A DNA stretch of 64,000 nt from Companilactobacillus insicii (GTDB taxonomy: Bacteria > Bacillota > Bacilli > Lactobacillales > Lactobacillaceae). The DNA lies in NCBI RefSeq assembly GCF_003946015.1, contig NZ_RHNU01000001.1, forward strand, positions 95,212 through 159,211, written 5' to 3'. Positions 46,080 through 54,798 of the stretch are shown here, piece by piece. The position numbers were made by a program, and so were the translations under genes. How positions within the stretch are numbered: the first letter of the stretch is position 1; each line of letters opens with the position of its first letter. The notes below the pieces were generated by a model, which saw nothing but the letters and a program-made list of their open reading frames with translations, did not search any database and had not been told where the DNA came from.

Positions 46080-47009
46080 ATGTCAGTAGCTACTTATGAG
46101 TATGAAACAAAAACGTTGTCTCCAAAGGCGATTAGATTACGTGATATGTTGGTAAGTTATATGAAGATTGTTAGTCGTCGTTTACCAGACGATGTTAATA
46201 AGAAATTAGTGGAGTTATCAAAAATTGAAGTCGATCCACTACAAGAATTGGTTTATAGCACAATGAAGGAAAATCAAATGCTGGCTGAAAAGCTCAAGCG
46301 ACCAAGTTGTCAGGATACTGGTGTCGTACAATTCTTCGTTAAAGTTGGTAGTAATTTTCCATTACTTGGAGAGTTGCATGACATTCTGACAGATGCAGTA
46401 GTCGAAGTTACTAAGGAAGCTCCATTACGTCATAATGCCGTTCAGACCTTTGATGAATTCAATACTGGTTTGAATATCGGTAAAGGTGTTCCCAATATTA
46501 TTACTGAGATTGATGGGAATAGTGACAAGCTTGATATGTATGTCTATCTTGCCGGTGGTGGTTGTTCATTACCTGGTATTGCTAAAGTACTTATGCCTGG
46601 TGAAGGATATGAAGGAATTGTCCGTTTCGTCATGGATCAAATGACTAGTTATGGTATTAATGCTTGTCCACCGTTATTAGTAGGGATCGGAGTTGCTAAT
46701 TCGGTTGAAATGGCTGCAATGAATTCGAAGTTAGCTTTGATGAGACGTGTAGATAGTGTAAGTCCTAATGCTAATGCGGCTAAGATGGAAAGATTATTCG
46801 AAGATGGAATCAATTATATTGGTTTGGGACCACAAGGATTAGGTGGCAAGAAGTCAGTTATGGGAGTCAATATTGTTAATACAGCTCGTCATCCATCAAC
46901 TATTGGTGTTGGATTGAGTGTAGGTTGTTGGTCACATCGTCGTGGTCGTATTGTATTAGATGGAGATTTAAATTATGAATTACCATTAAACAAAGGAGTA
47001 GAGATATGA
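46080..47009 (+). CDS. ttdA: L(+)-tartrate dehydratase alpha subunit
   Basis: A 309-residue class I fumarase-type alpha subunit, which carries the oxygen-sensitive [4Fe-4S] cluster. Cysteines in [17 protein letters not shown] and SVGCWSHRR are the likely ligands. The size and two-gene layout match E. coli TtdAB (303 and 201 residues). The enzyme converts L-tartrate to oxaloacetate. The closely related heteromeric fumarase is the main alternative; the beta subunit's wording (see ttdB) favours tartrate. AAGGGAGG precedes the ATG. It overlaps ttdB by four bases. Confidence 0.85.
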   Translation: MSVATYEYETKTLSPKAIRLRDMLVSYMKIVSRRLPDDVNKKLVELSKIEVDPLQELVYSTMKENQMLAEKLKRPSCQDTGVVQFFVKVGSNFPLLGELHDILTDAVVEVTKEAPLRHNAVQTFDEFNTGLNIGKGVPNIITEIDGNSDKLDMYVYLAGGGCSLPGIAKVLMPGEGYEGIVRFVMDQMTSYGINACPPLLVGIGVANSVEMAAMNSKLALMRRVDSVSPNANAAKMERLFEDGINYIGLGPQGLGGKKSVMGVNIVNTARHPSTIGVGLSVGCWSHRRGRIVLDGDLNYELPLNKGVEI

Positions 47010-47617
47010 GAGAATTTCACTTAAAAACACCAATCAAAGATGAAGATTTAGCAGATATTCGTATCGGTGATATTGTCTACTTAGATGGTATTATTGTAAC
47101 CTGTCGTGATGTTGCCCACCGTCGTGTTGTTGAGGAAAAACGTAAATTACCAGTTAACGTAAAAGGAAAAGCAATTTTACACGCTGGCCCAATTGTTCGT
47201 CAAAAAGATGACGGCAGTTATGAAATGGTTGCGGTTGGTCCAACGACAAGTAGTCGTATGGAAAAGTTTGAAGAACAATTTGTTAAAGAAACAGGTGTTA
47301 AATTGATTGTTGGTAAAGGTGGCATGGGTCCTGGGACTGAGCGTGCATGTAAGAATTACAAAGCACTGCATCTGGTATATCCAGCTGGAAATGCCGTGTA
47401 TGCTGCCACAAAGGTACAACGTATCATTGATGCACAATGGAAGGATCTAGGGATGCCTGAAACACTTTGGGTCAATCAAGTTAAGGATTTTGGTCCATTG
47501 ATAGTATCAATAGATACTAATGGGGATAATCTATTCGAAAAGAATAAGGTTGAATTCAATCGTCGCAAAGAAGAGAAAATTAAAGAGATAAGTAAACAAG
47601 TTAGCTTTATTAAATAG
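47006..47617 (+). CDS. ttdB: L(+)-tartrate dehydratase beta subunit
   Basis: A 203-residue beta subunit that completes the active site with TtdA. It has the family segments [36 protein letters not shown] and [25 protein letters not shown] near residues 150-170 resembles TtdB, where class I fumarase beta regions typically read differently. The ATG overlaps the ttdA stop. A short GC-rich terminator follows the stop. Confidence 0.85.
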   Translation: MREFHLKTPIKDEDLADIRIGDIVYLDGIIVTCRDVAHRRVVEEKRKLPVNVKGKAILHAGPIVRQKDDGSYEMVAVGPTTSSRMEKFEEQFVKETGVKLIVGKGGMGPGTERACKNYKALHLVYPAGNAVYAATKVQRIIDAQWKDLGMPETLWVNQVKDFGPLIVSIDTNGDNLFEKNKVEFNRRKEEKIKEISKQVSFIK

Positions 47618-47618
47618 A

Positions 47619-47645
47619 AACCACCTGCCAAGGTGGCTTTTTTTT
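47619..47645 (+). terminator. Intrinsic terminator after ttdB
   Basis: Short stem CCACC-TGCCAA-GGTGG followed by eight or more T residues. Confidence 0.75.
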
Positions 47646-47655
47646 CACAATTTTA

Positions 47656-47669
47656 TGTCAACGCTTACA
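47656..47669. promoter_or_regulatory. Candidate catabolite response element (CcpA site)
   Basis: TGTCAACGCTTACA matches the cre consensus TGWAANCGNTNWCA at all but one position. It lies 160 bases before the malate/lactate dehydrogenase-type gene, just past the ttdB terminator, so carbon catabolite control of that gene and the DASS carrier is likely. Confidence 0.6.
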
Positions 47670-47741
47670 AGAAAATTTAAAAAACTTGTAAAAAAATAAA
47701 CAACTATTTTTAAAAACTTAAAAATTCTCGGTATATTTTGC

Positions 47742-47757
47742 ATTTTGTTAACAAAAT
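47742..47757. promoter_or_regulatory. Perfect 16-bp palindrome in the dehydrogenase promoter
   Basis: ATTTTGTTAACAAAAT is a perfect palindrome about 75 bases before the start codon. TTAACA within it may be the -35, with TTATTA (47772-47777) as the -10. It resembles redox-regulator sites such as Rex in its TTGTTAACAA core, but the full Rex consensus is not met. Confidence 0.45.
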
Positions 47758-47829
47758 CACATTACTTTGTGTTATTATGTTTGTGAAAGATGATACAAGG
47801 ATTTGTATTAGTAGAAAGAAGGTTTCAAT

Positions 47830-48768
47830 ATGGTACGTAAAAACAAAGTTCTTCTTGTTGGAGATGGAGCTGTTGGATCATCCTTTGCTTTTTCATTATT
47901 ACAAAATACTGATTTCTTAGATGAATTGGTTATTGTCGATATTAAGCAGGATAAGATTCAAGGGGATGCTCTAGATCTAGAGGATGTTACTTCTATGAGT
48001 TCACCAGTTAATGTCCATTCTGGTTCATATGATGATGCTAGTGATGCTGACATTGCAGTTATTACTGCTGGTATTCCTCGTAAACCAGGTGAGACAAGAT
48101 TGGATCTTGTCGCAAAGAACGAAAAGATTTTGAAATCAATTGTTGGTCCAATAGTAGATAGCGGATTTGATGGAATTTTTGTTGTTTCGAGTAATCCTGT
48201 TGATATTTTGACAACATTAACGCAAAAATTGTCAGGATTCCCAAGAGAAAAAGTTATCGGAACTGGTACATCACTTGATACTGCTAGATTGCACGTTGTT
48301 CTTGCTAAGACATGTAATGTTCCAGTCAACCAAGTTAACGCATATGTTTTAGGTGAACACGGTGATACTTCTTTCGTTAATTTTGATGAGGCTTTAGTTG
48401 CAGGTAAGTCATTGAGTGAATGTCTAGACTTGACCGAAGACGTTAAGTCAGATATCGAAACTAAGGTACGTAAAAAAGGTGGTAAGATTATTGGCTTGAA
48501 GGGTGCAACATTCTATGGTGTGGCTCGTAGTCTATCACAAATTTGTAAAGCAATTTTAGAGAACCAAGATACTGTATTACCAGTATCTGCTCCAATCGAA
48601 CATCATTATGGATTGGAAGAAAAATTATATATTGGTACACCAGCTGTAATTAATGGTAGTGGTATTGCCGGTGTTATTGAAACAGCCTTGAGTTCAGAAG
48701 AAGTTCATAAAATGCAACATTCAGCAACAAAGATGCAAGAAGTATTGGATAGCTTAACGGTTAAATAG
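47830..48768 (+). CDS. LDH-family dehydrogenase, predicted malate dehydrogenase
   Basis: A 312-residue NAD-dependent 2-hydroxyacid dehydrogenase. GDGAVGSS (11-18) and D37 bind NAD; catalytic R90, D150, R153 and H177 (GEHGDTS) are present. The overall wording is L-lactate dehydrogenase-like. However, the specificity position that is Gln102 in LDH is Arg here (R84, GIPRKPGETR, codon CGT at 48079-48081), the residue of malate dehydrogenases. Changing Gln102 to Arg is known to turn LDH into an oxaloacetate reductase. With ttdAB upstream, reduction of oxaloacetate to malate fits well. A diverged hydroxyacid dehydrogenase is the alternative. Confidence 0.85.
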   Translation: MVRKNKVLLVGDGAVGSSFAFSLLQNTDFLDELVIVDIKQDKIQGDALDLEDVTSMSSPVNVHSGSYDDASDADIAVITAGIPRKPGETRLDLVAKNEKILKSIVGPIVDSGFDGIFVVSSNPVDILTTLTQKLSGFPREKVIGTGTSLDTARLHVVLAKTCNVPVNQVNAYVLGEHGDTSFVNFDEALVAGKSLSECLDLTEDVKSDIETKVRKKGGKIIGLKGATFYGVARSLSQICKAILENQDTVLPVSAPIEHHYGLEEKLYIGTPAVINGSGIAGVIETALSSEEVHKMQHSATKMQEVLDSLTVK

Positions 48769-48819
48769 TTTATATAAAATAGTTGATAAAAAGTATGTTA
48801 GTTCTTGGAGATGGAAGAT

Positions 48820-50235
48820 ATGTTAGAAAAGGTTAAATATAAGGGATTTATTTGGCCTGTTGTAATTGGATTAATTATCTGGTTTACAACAGGAATCAGA
48901 CCAAGTGGTGTAAGCGTTGAAGCTTGGCATATGTTAGCAATATTCGTTGGTACTATCATTGGATGTATCACACAACCTCTATCAATTGCCGGTGTTACTC
49001 TGATCGGATTTACATTGACAGTTGGTGTTGGTCTATCAGACATGAAGACAAGTTTGTCAGCTTTCAGTAATTCAGCCGCTTGGTTGATTGCAATGGCATT
49101 CATGTTATCACGTGGTATTATTAAGACCGGCTTGGGACGTCGTGTTGCTTTGTACTTCGTTAGATTATTTGGTAAACGTACATTGGGATTAGCATATTCA
49201 ATCATGGGTATTGATCTTGTTACTTCACCAGCTATTCCAAGTAATACAGCACGTGCTGGTGGTGTTGTATATCCAATTATTGAATCACTTGCTAGAACAT
49301 TTGGTTCAAAAACAGAAGATGGTACTCAAAGAAAAATGGGTGCTTATCTAGTATTTACAGAATTTCACGCAAACTTATTAACTAGTGCATTATTTATGAC
49401 AGCTATGGCTCCTAACTTGGTTACAGCTCAATTAGCTGCTAAGTTACATGTCAATTTGACATGGATGGGTTGGTTCATTGCTGCATCAGTTCCAGTTGCA
49501 ATTTGTTTGGCAGTTGTTCCTTGGATCATCTATAAAATGTATCCACCAGAAATTAAAGAAACACCTAACGCAAAGAGTTGGGCTGAAAAAGAATTATCTG
49601 ATATGGGTAAGATGAAATTATCAGAAAAAATCATGGGTTCAGTATTCCTATTGACTCTTGTTTTATGGATGCTTTCAAGCATTATTGGTATGGATGCTAC
49701 ATTCGTTGCTTTCCTAGCTATTTCTATCTTACTTGTTACAGGTGTTCTTTCAGTTAAAGATTTATTGCACGAAACAGGTGCTTGGAACGTATTGATTTGG
49801 TTATCAGTTCTAGTATTTATGGCTGGTAAATTAACTGAATTTGGTTTCATTACATGGATGTCAAAGAGTATTGCTAGTGGATTACATGGTGTTAGTTGGG
49901 TAGTTATGTTAGCAGTATTGGCTATCGTTCTATTCTACTCACATTACCTATTTGCTAGTGCAACAGCTCACGTTTCAGCTATGTACGCTCCATTCTTAGC
50001 AGTTGCTATTTCAGCTGGTGCCCCAGCTCAAATGTCAGCTATGCTATTAGCTATGATTACAGCTGTTATGGCTTCAACAACTCACTATGCTAACGGACCT
50101 GCATCAGTTCTTGCTGGATCAGGTTATGTTAAACAAGGTGATTGGTGGAAGATGAACTTTGTTCTAGGTATTTTCTACCTATTAGTAATCGGAATTGTCG
50201 GACCATTGTGGATGAAAGTTATCGGTCTTTGGTAG
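48820..50235 (+). CDS. DASS family dicarboxylate/tartrate/citrate carrier
   Basis: A 471-residue membrane protein with about 12 to 14 helices of the divalent anion:sodium symporter (CitT/TtdT/SodiT1) family. SNTARAGGVVYPI (first SNT motif), AFMLSRGIIKTGLGRR and the late STTHYANGPASVLAGSGY segment are characteristic. Members exchange tartrate or citrate for succinate. Position after ttdAB and the malate dehydrogenase-like gene suggests tartrate uptake; the citrate operon to the right has no carrier, so citrate is also possible. I chose ATG 48820, nine bases after GGAG, over the TTG at 48805. Confidence 0.9.
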   Translation: MLEKVKYKGFIWPVVIGLIIWFTTGIRPSGVSVEAWHMLAIFVGTIIGCITQPLSIAGVTLIGFTLTVGVGLSDMKTSLSAFSNSAAWLIAMAFMLSRGIIKTGLGRRVALYFVRLFGKRTLGLAYSIMGIDLVTSPAIPSNTARAGGVVYPIIESLARTFGSKTEDGTQRKMGAYLVFTEFHANLLTSALFMTAMAPNLVTAQLAAKLHVNLTWMGWFIAASVPVAICLAVVPWIIYKMYPPEIKETPNAKSWAEKELSDMGKMKLSEKIMGSVFLLTLVLWMLSSIIGMDATFVAFLAISILLVTGVLSVKDLLHETGAWNVLIWLSVLVFMAGKLTEFGFITWMSKSIASGLHGVSWVVMLAVLAIVLFYSHYLFASATAHVSAMYAPFLAVAISAGAPAQMSAMLLAMITAVMASTTHYANGPASVLAGSGYVKQGDWWKMNFVLGIFYLLVIGIVGPLWMKVIGLW

Positions 50236-50245
50236 TTGATTTCAT

Positions 50246-50286
50246 TAAAAAGACGATATTGGAAGTCCTCCAATATCGTCTTTTTG
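50246..50286. terminator. Bidirectional terminator
   Basis: A 17-bp stem AAAAAGACGATATTGGA / TCCAATATCGTCTTTTT with loop AGTCC separates the DASS gene from the convergent citI. Confidence 0.92.
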
Positions 50287-50287
50287 T

Positions 50288-51229
50288 TTAATCAGTTTCA
50301 TTTTCAAGTCTTAGAGCAATTGCCTCTGTCATAACCATATCGGTAAAGAAGTCACCACGTAGAGCACCAAGTGCAGCTTTGTACTTAGCTTTACTTTGAA
50401 CAATGGCAAATCTTCGTGAAACATTCATGATGTTGTTCAGTGGTATCGATAAGGTTTTATCGTCATCGAGATTTAAGACATTACCGTCTATATCGTATGG
50501 ACGTCCGTAGACCATCCCGACAATTTTATCGAGATCAACTTTAGGGAATATCTTAGTCTTGTTGTCGTGCCATACGTCGATGGAATCCACGGAGGCAAGT
50601 GTACCGAGTCCACATATTAACAAATCAGCTTTTTCAGCAATATCGAAGGCTCGTTTTGATGAAGGTTCCTCCATGAAACCATCTCTGACTTCATCATTTA
50701 TGATATATAATGGACCAGGCATGGTGTAGTAAGGAACATCATATTTTGATGCAGCTTGTTGAACCATGCGCATAGAACCTGATGATGATTTATATTTCAT
50801 GTTTTCACCCATAAATTGGGTAAATACTAAATCATCTTGAGAACTTTTATTGAAATGGTCTAAGACTTCATAGACTGTTTCTCCCCAAGATAACCCTACG
50901 ACGTTGCAATTTTTTATGATTGCTTGTGTTTGAACCGCAGAGAAAGATGAAATCAATTCGTCTCTCTTGGTTGGATTTATTGGGTCCTTTATGACGTATA
51001 AGTGATTGATATTGAACTTGTTTAATAATTTTCGTTCAAGCTCAACATTTCTCTCGTAACCAGAATGGATATTAATATCAACAATTCCAGTTGTTAATGC
51101 TTCATCTAGATATTTTAGGATCAAATAACGACTGATGGAGTACTTCTTACTAATGTCGTTGATAGACATTTTACTTAAGTAGTAATCTTGCGCCAGATTT
51201 CCTAATAAAATATTATGTTCTGCTTTCAT
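50288..51229 (-). CDS. citI: SorC/DeoR-type regulator CitI of the citrate operon
   Basis: A 313-residue regulator with an N-terminal helix-turn-helix (YYLSKMSINDISKKYSISRYLILKYLDEA) and a SorC sugar-binding-like effector domain (VVGLSWGETVYEVLDHF, LICGLGTLASVDS). It diverges from the mae-cit operon, as CitI does in Weissella and Leuconostoc, where it activates the operon in the presence of citrate. AAGGAG precedes the ATG at 51229. The 160-base AT-rich gap to mae should hold its binding sites. Confidence 0.9.
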   Translation of the reverse strand: MKAEHNILLGNLAQDYYLSKMSINDISKKYSISRYLILKYLDEALTTGIVDINIHSGYERNVELERKLLNKFNINHLYVIKDPINPTKRDELISSFSAVQTQAIIKNCNVVGLSWGETVYEVLDHFNKSSQDDLVFTQFMGENMKYKSSSGSMRMVQQAASKYDVPYYTMPGPLYIINDEVRDGFMEEPSSKRAFDIAEKADLLICGLGTLASVDSIDVWHDNKTKIFPKVDLDKIVGMVYGRPYDIDGNVLNLDDDKTLSIPLNNIMNVSRRFAIVQSKAKYKAALGALRGDFFTDMVMTEAIALRLENETD

Positions 51230-51329
51230 TAGAATCTCCTTGTTCGTGTTTTTATTAATTATATCATCATCGCAGTATTTTTCATATTTTAAAATTAGTT
51301 TTTAAAGTTTTAAAAAAATAAAGCTAAAT

Positions 51330-51358
51330 TTTACAATATTTTAAAAGAGTGCTATCTT
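51330..51358 (+). promoter_or_regulatory. Promoter of the mae-cit operon
   Basis: -35 TTTACA (51330-51335), 17 bases, -10 TATCTT (51353-51358), 32 bases before the mae start. The upstream AT-rich region (51230-51330) is the expected CitI target; I see runs such as TTTTAAAA but no unique operator. Confidence 0.65.
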
Positions 51359-51390
51359 TATATATGAGATAAAGAACAGGAGATGATTGG

Positions 51391-52545
51391 ATGGAAGATG
51401 ATGATAAGATTTTATCTCTTCATGCCAAAAATCGAGGAGTACTAGGTATTTCTCCTAGCCTCGATGTAAAGAATAAACGAGAACTTGGAGAGGCATATAC
51501 ACCAGGTGTTGCTGTTATTTCGAAGTTCATTGAACGTTATCCAGAAATGAAAGCAAAGTACACAATGAGTGGTAAATTAGTTGCACTTGTGACTGATGGC
51601 TCAGCGGTATTGGGATTAGGAAATATTGGACCAGCTGGTGGCTTACCGGTTGTAGAAGGTAAGGCCTTGTTGTATAAGGACTTGTCTGGAGTAGATGCTA
51701 TTCCTTTGACAGTGGATCAAGTTCCAGTTGATGAATTTGTTCAGACATTAAAGAATATGTCTAAATCATTTGCCGGATTTCATTTGGAAGATATTGCGGC
51801 TCCTAAATGTTTTGAAATCGAAGAGAAGCTTGCTAAAGAAGTTAATATTCCTGTTTATCATGACGATCAAGAAGGTACAGCGGTTGTTGTTTTGGCTGGA
51901 TTAATCAATGCAGCTAAAGTTACAGGTAAAAAGTTAGAAGATATGAAGGTTCTACTTAACGGTGTTGGGGCTTCTGGTGTAGCAACGGCTAGATTGTTGT
52001 TAGCAGCTGGCATTAAAGACTTAACATTGGTTGATATTCATGGACCAGTATCTAAAGATGACATTACCTATAATAGGTATCAACGTGAAGTTGCTGCGGC
52101 GAGTTCTAACCAAACTAAGTATCAATCATTAGATGATGCGATTGTTGGTAAAGATGTTTTCATCGGATTATCTGACGCTGATGTTTTGAACAAAGAACAA
52201 GTCAAGACGATGGCAAGTGATCCAATTATTTTTGGTTTGGCTAATCCTAAGCCTGAGATTGATCCTAAAGATGCTAAAGAAGCAGGTGCTTCAGTAATTG
52301 CTACAGGTTCAAGTCAGTATCCTAATCAAGTTAATAATATCTTGGTTTTCCCAGGATTATATAAGGGTATCTTATCTTCAGGTCTGAAGAAAGTTACTTT
52401 AGGTTTGGAACAAGCAATTGCTCAAGGATTGGCAGATCTAGTTTCCAATCCTGATGCAGAGAAGATTGTTCCCGGTGTATTTGACAACGGTGTTGTAGAG
52501 ACGGTTTCATTGGCAGTTATTAAATATGCTGAAGAAAACAAGTAA
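51391..52545 (+). CDS. mae: Malic enzyme / oxaloacetate decarboxylase of the citrate operon
   Basis: A 384-residue malic enzyme-family protein. Visible features are YTPGVA, the catalytic lysine and metal-binding acidic residues in PVVEGKALLYKDL, HLEDIAAPKCFEIE and HDDQEGTAVV, and the dinucleotide loop NGVGASG. In citrate-fermenting lactobacilli and relatives, the copy in this place (CitM) works as a soluble oxaloacetate decarboxylase giving pyruvate. It may also use malate made by the dehydrogenase at 48 kb. AGGAG precedes the ATG. First gene of the operon. Confidence 0.92.
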   Translation: MEDDDKILSLHAKNRGVLGISPSLDVKNKRELGEAYTPGVAVISKFIERYPEMKAKYTMSGKLVALVTDGSAVLGLGNIGPAGGLPVVEGKALLYKDLSGVDAIPLTVDQVPVDEFVQTLKNMSKSFAGFHLEDIAAPKCFEIEEKLAKEVNIPVYHDDQEGTAVVVLAGLINAAKVTGKKLEDMKVLLNGVGASGVATARLLLAAGIKDLTLVDIHGPVSKDDITYNRYQREVAAASSNQTKYQSLDDAIVGKDVFIGLSDADVLNKEQVKTMASDPIIFGLANPKPEIDPKDAKEAGASVIATGSSQYPNQVNNILVFPGLYKGILSSGLKKVTLGLEQAIAQGLADLVSNPDAEKIVPGVFDNGVVETVSLAVIKYAEENK

Positions 52546-52569
52546 TTAATAGTAATCGGAAGTGTTTAA

Positions 52570-53598
52570 ATGGAAGTTCGTGAGATTAATATTGCAATTC
52601 CTCGTTATCGTCGTAAATGGCAATCATTTATGGAGATAAATGGAATCACTGAATTCAGTCCTAATGAAGTGAATACAATTGAAAAGACTTTTCTTTGGGA
52701 AGAAGACGGTGATCGTGCTGCAACGGGTTCAATTGCTGGTAATGTGATTAAATATGTTGCTGTCTGTTCTAAATACAAAGAGGGCGGTGCATTATTCAAT
52801 CAAGTTGTAAGTTACTTGTTGCAACAAGCCGCACAAATGGGACGTTTCCATTTATTCGTTTTTACCAAGCCAAAATACGTTCAGAGTTTTGAATATGTTG
52901 GCTTTAAAAAGTTAGCTGTCAGTGATACTGGGGCAATTCTAGAAACAGGAGTACCCGGTGTTACGGAATACATTGAGAAACTTCCACATTTTGAAGGTAA
53001 AATTGGATCAATCGTAATGAATGCTAATCCATTCACTTTGGGACACAGACGACTAGTTGAAGTCGCTAGTTCCAAGAATGATCATGTTTATGTTTTTGTC
53101 GTGAAGAATGATGTGTCATTATTTACTTATTCAGAGCGTATTGAACTAGTAAAACAGGACGTTAAGGATTTGACGAATGTGACAGTTGTATCTGGGAATG
53201 ATTACATTATTAGTCCTGCAACTTTTCCAGCCTACTTTTTAAAGTCTGATCAGGAGATTGGAGCCTATCAAGCAAAACTGGATGCAATTCTATTCAAAAA
53301 CCAAATTGCTAAGCCTCTGGGAATTACCACACGTTATCTTGGAAAAGAGCCATATTCAAAGACAACTGATAGTTATAATCATGAGCTTCTAGATATTTTG
53401 CCTCCAGAAGTTAATGTTGAAATAATTGATCGTAAAACTGCAGACGACAAAATCATCTCCGCAACAAAAGTTCGCCAAGCAATTGTAGATGACGATCAAG
53501 ACTTACTACATGAATTCCTACCAAAGACAACATGGGAATTCGTTAAAAATAATTATCCAAATTTAAAAGAAAGACTGATAAGGAAGGGAAGTAAGTAA
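52570..53598 (+). CDS. citC: Citrate lyase ligase
   Basis: CitC acetylates the prosthetic group on CitD and so activates citrate lyase. The 342-residue protein has an N-terminal GNAT-like part (about residues 1-130) and a nucleotidyltransferase part with NANPFTLGHRRLVE (the TxGH motif) and a C-terminal ISATKVR segment, the equivalent of ISSTxxR. Length is usual for the family. The gene is 24 bases after mae and runs directly into citD. Confidence 0.95.
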   Translation: MEVREINIAIPRYRRKWQSFMEINGITEFSPNEVNTIEKTFLWEEDGDRAATGSIAGNVIKYVAVCSKYKEGGALFNQVVSYLLQQAAQMGRFHLFVFTKPKYVQSFEYVGFKKLAVSDTGAILETGVPGVTEYIEKLPHFEGKIGSIVMNANPFTLGHRRLVEVASSKNDHVYVFVVKNDVSLFTYSERIELVKQDVKDLTNVTVVSGNDYIISPATFPAYFLKSDQEIGAYQAKLDAILFKNQIAKPLGITTRYLGKEPYSKTTDSYNHELLDILPPEVNVEIIDRKTADDKIISATKVRQAIVDDDQDLLHEFLPKTTWEFVKNNYPNLKERLIRKGSK

Positions 53599-53599
53599 A

Positions 53600-53890
53600 A
53601 TGGGAATTAAAGAAACAGCACTTGCTGGTACTTTGGAATCATCAGATATTCAAATTACTTTGAGTGAGGGAACTGGAATCAATATTGATTTGGATTCTTC
53701 AGTTGAAGCACTATATGGTGATCAAATTAAAAAGGTTATCACAGACACATTGAACAAATATGGAATTACAGATGCAAAAGTCAAAGCAGTTGATAAGGGT
53801 GCCTTGGATTGTGTAGTTAAAGCTCGTACTATGGCAGTCGCACAACGTGCCTTGGGTACAACTGACGAACCAAACTGGGAGGTACTCTAA
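53600..53890 (+). CDS. citD: Citrate lyase acyl carrier protein (gamma subunit)
   Basis: A 96-residue acyl carrier that holds the phosphoribosyl-dephospho-CoA arm. The modified serine should be in the early TLESSDI segment (about residues 12-16), as in other CitD proteins. The lysine-rich C-terminal half (AVDKGALDCVVKARTMAVAQRAL) is also typical. AAGGGAAG precedes the ATG. It fits between citC and citE with one- to two-base gaps. Confidence 0.95.
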   Translation: MGIKETALAGTLESSDIQITLSEGTGINIDLDSSVEALYGDQIKKVITDTLNKYGITDAKVKAVDKGALDCVVKARTMAVAQRALGTTDEPNWEVL

Positions 53891-53892
53891 TC

Positions 53893-54798
53893 ATGGAAGA
53901 ACGTTTACGTCGTACAATGATGTTTGTTCCTGGTAATAATTCAGGAATGGTTAAAGATGCTGGTATCTATGGAGCAGATTCAATCATGTTTGATCTTGAA
54001 GACTCTGTCTCAATGGACCAAAAGGATGCCGCAAGAATTTTAGTTTATGAAGCATTACAGACTCAAGATTATGGAAATGCTGAATTGGTTGTTCGTGTTA
54101 ACGGAATTGACACACCATTTTTCAGAAGTGATGTTTTTGCAATGGTTAAGGCGGGTATCGAAGTTATTCGTCTACCTAAGGTTGAATCAGCACAAATGAT
54201 GAAAGACCTTGTTTCAACAATTGAAGAAGCTGAGAAAAAATTCGGCATCAAAGTCGGTACTACACACGTTATGGCAGCTATTGAAAGTGCTCGTGGAGTT
54301 ATGAAATGTCTTGAAATTGCTGAAAGCTCAGATAGAATGATCGGTTTAGCATTATCAGCCGAAGATTACACTACTGATATGAAGACACACCGTTATCCAG
54401 ATGGAGCAGAATTGGAATTTGCACGTAACATGATTTTGCATGCTGCACGTGCCGCTGGAATCGCAGCATTTGATACTGTATTCACAAACATGAATGATGT
54501 TGAAGGATTCGAACGTGAAACTAAACATATTCATCAATTAGGATTCGATGGTAAGTCATTAGTTAACCCTCGTCAAATTGATTGGGTAAACAAAGTCTTC
54601 GAACCAACTAAGAAAGAAATTGAAAATGCCTTGGATGTTGAAGCTGCTATTGAGGAAGCTAAATCTAAGGGTTCAGGTGTTATCTCAATGAATGGACAAA
54701 TGGTCGATCGTCCAGTTGTCTTGAGAGCACAACGTGTAATGCGCTTAGCCAAAGCATCACATTTGATTAATGAGGAGGGTGAATACATTGAAGAATAA
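53893..54798 (+). CDS. citE: Citrate lyase beta subunit (citryl-ACP lyase)
   Basis: A 301-residue TIM-barrel enzyme that cleaves citryl-ACP to oxaloacetate and acetyl-ACP. MFVPGNN, the metal-binding acidic residues in FDLEDSV and [13 protein letters not shown], and IRLPKVES are present. GGGAGG precedes the ATG inside the citD end. It overlaps citF by 11 bases. Confidence 0.96.
   Translation: MEERLRRTMMFVPGNNSGMVKDAGIYGADSIMFDLEDSVSMDQKDAARILVYEALQTQDYGNAELVVRVNGIDTPFFRSDVFAMVKAGIEVIRLPKVESAQMMKDLVSTIEEAEKKFGIKVGTTHVMAAIESARGVMKCLEIAESSDRMIGLALSAEDYTTDMKTHRYPDGAELEFARNMILHAARAAGIAAFDTVFTNMNDVEGFERETKHIHQLGFDGKSLVNPRQIDWVNKVFEPTKKEIENALDVEAAIEEAKSKGSGVISMNGQMVDRPVVLRAQRVMRLAKASHLINEEGEYIEE

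Noticed and set aside
47738..47920. A 60-residue plus-strand frame before the malate dehydrogenase-like gene
   Set aside because: It runs through the promoter and into the dehydrogenase in another frame; the real start with AGAAGG is at 47830.
48798..49205. A 135-residue minus-strand open frame opposite the DASS carrier
   Set aside because: It is antisense to clear membrane helices and has no expression signals.
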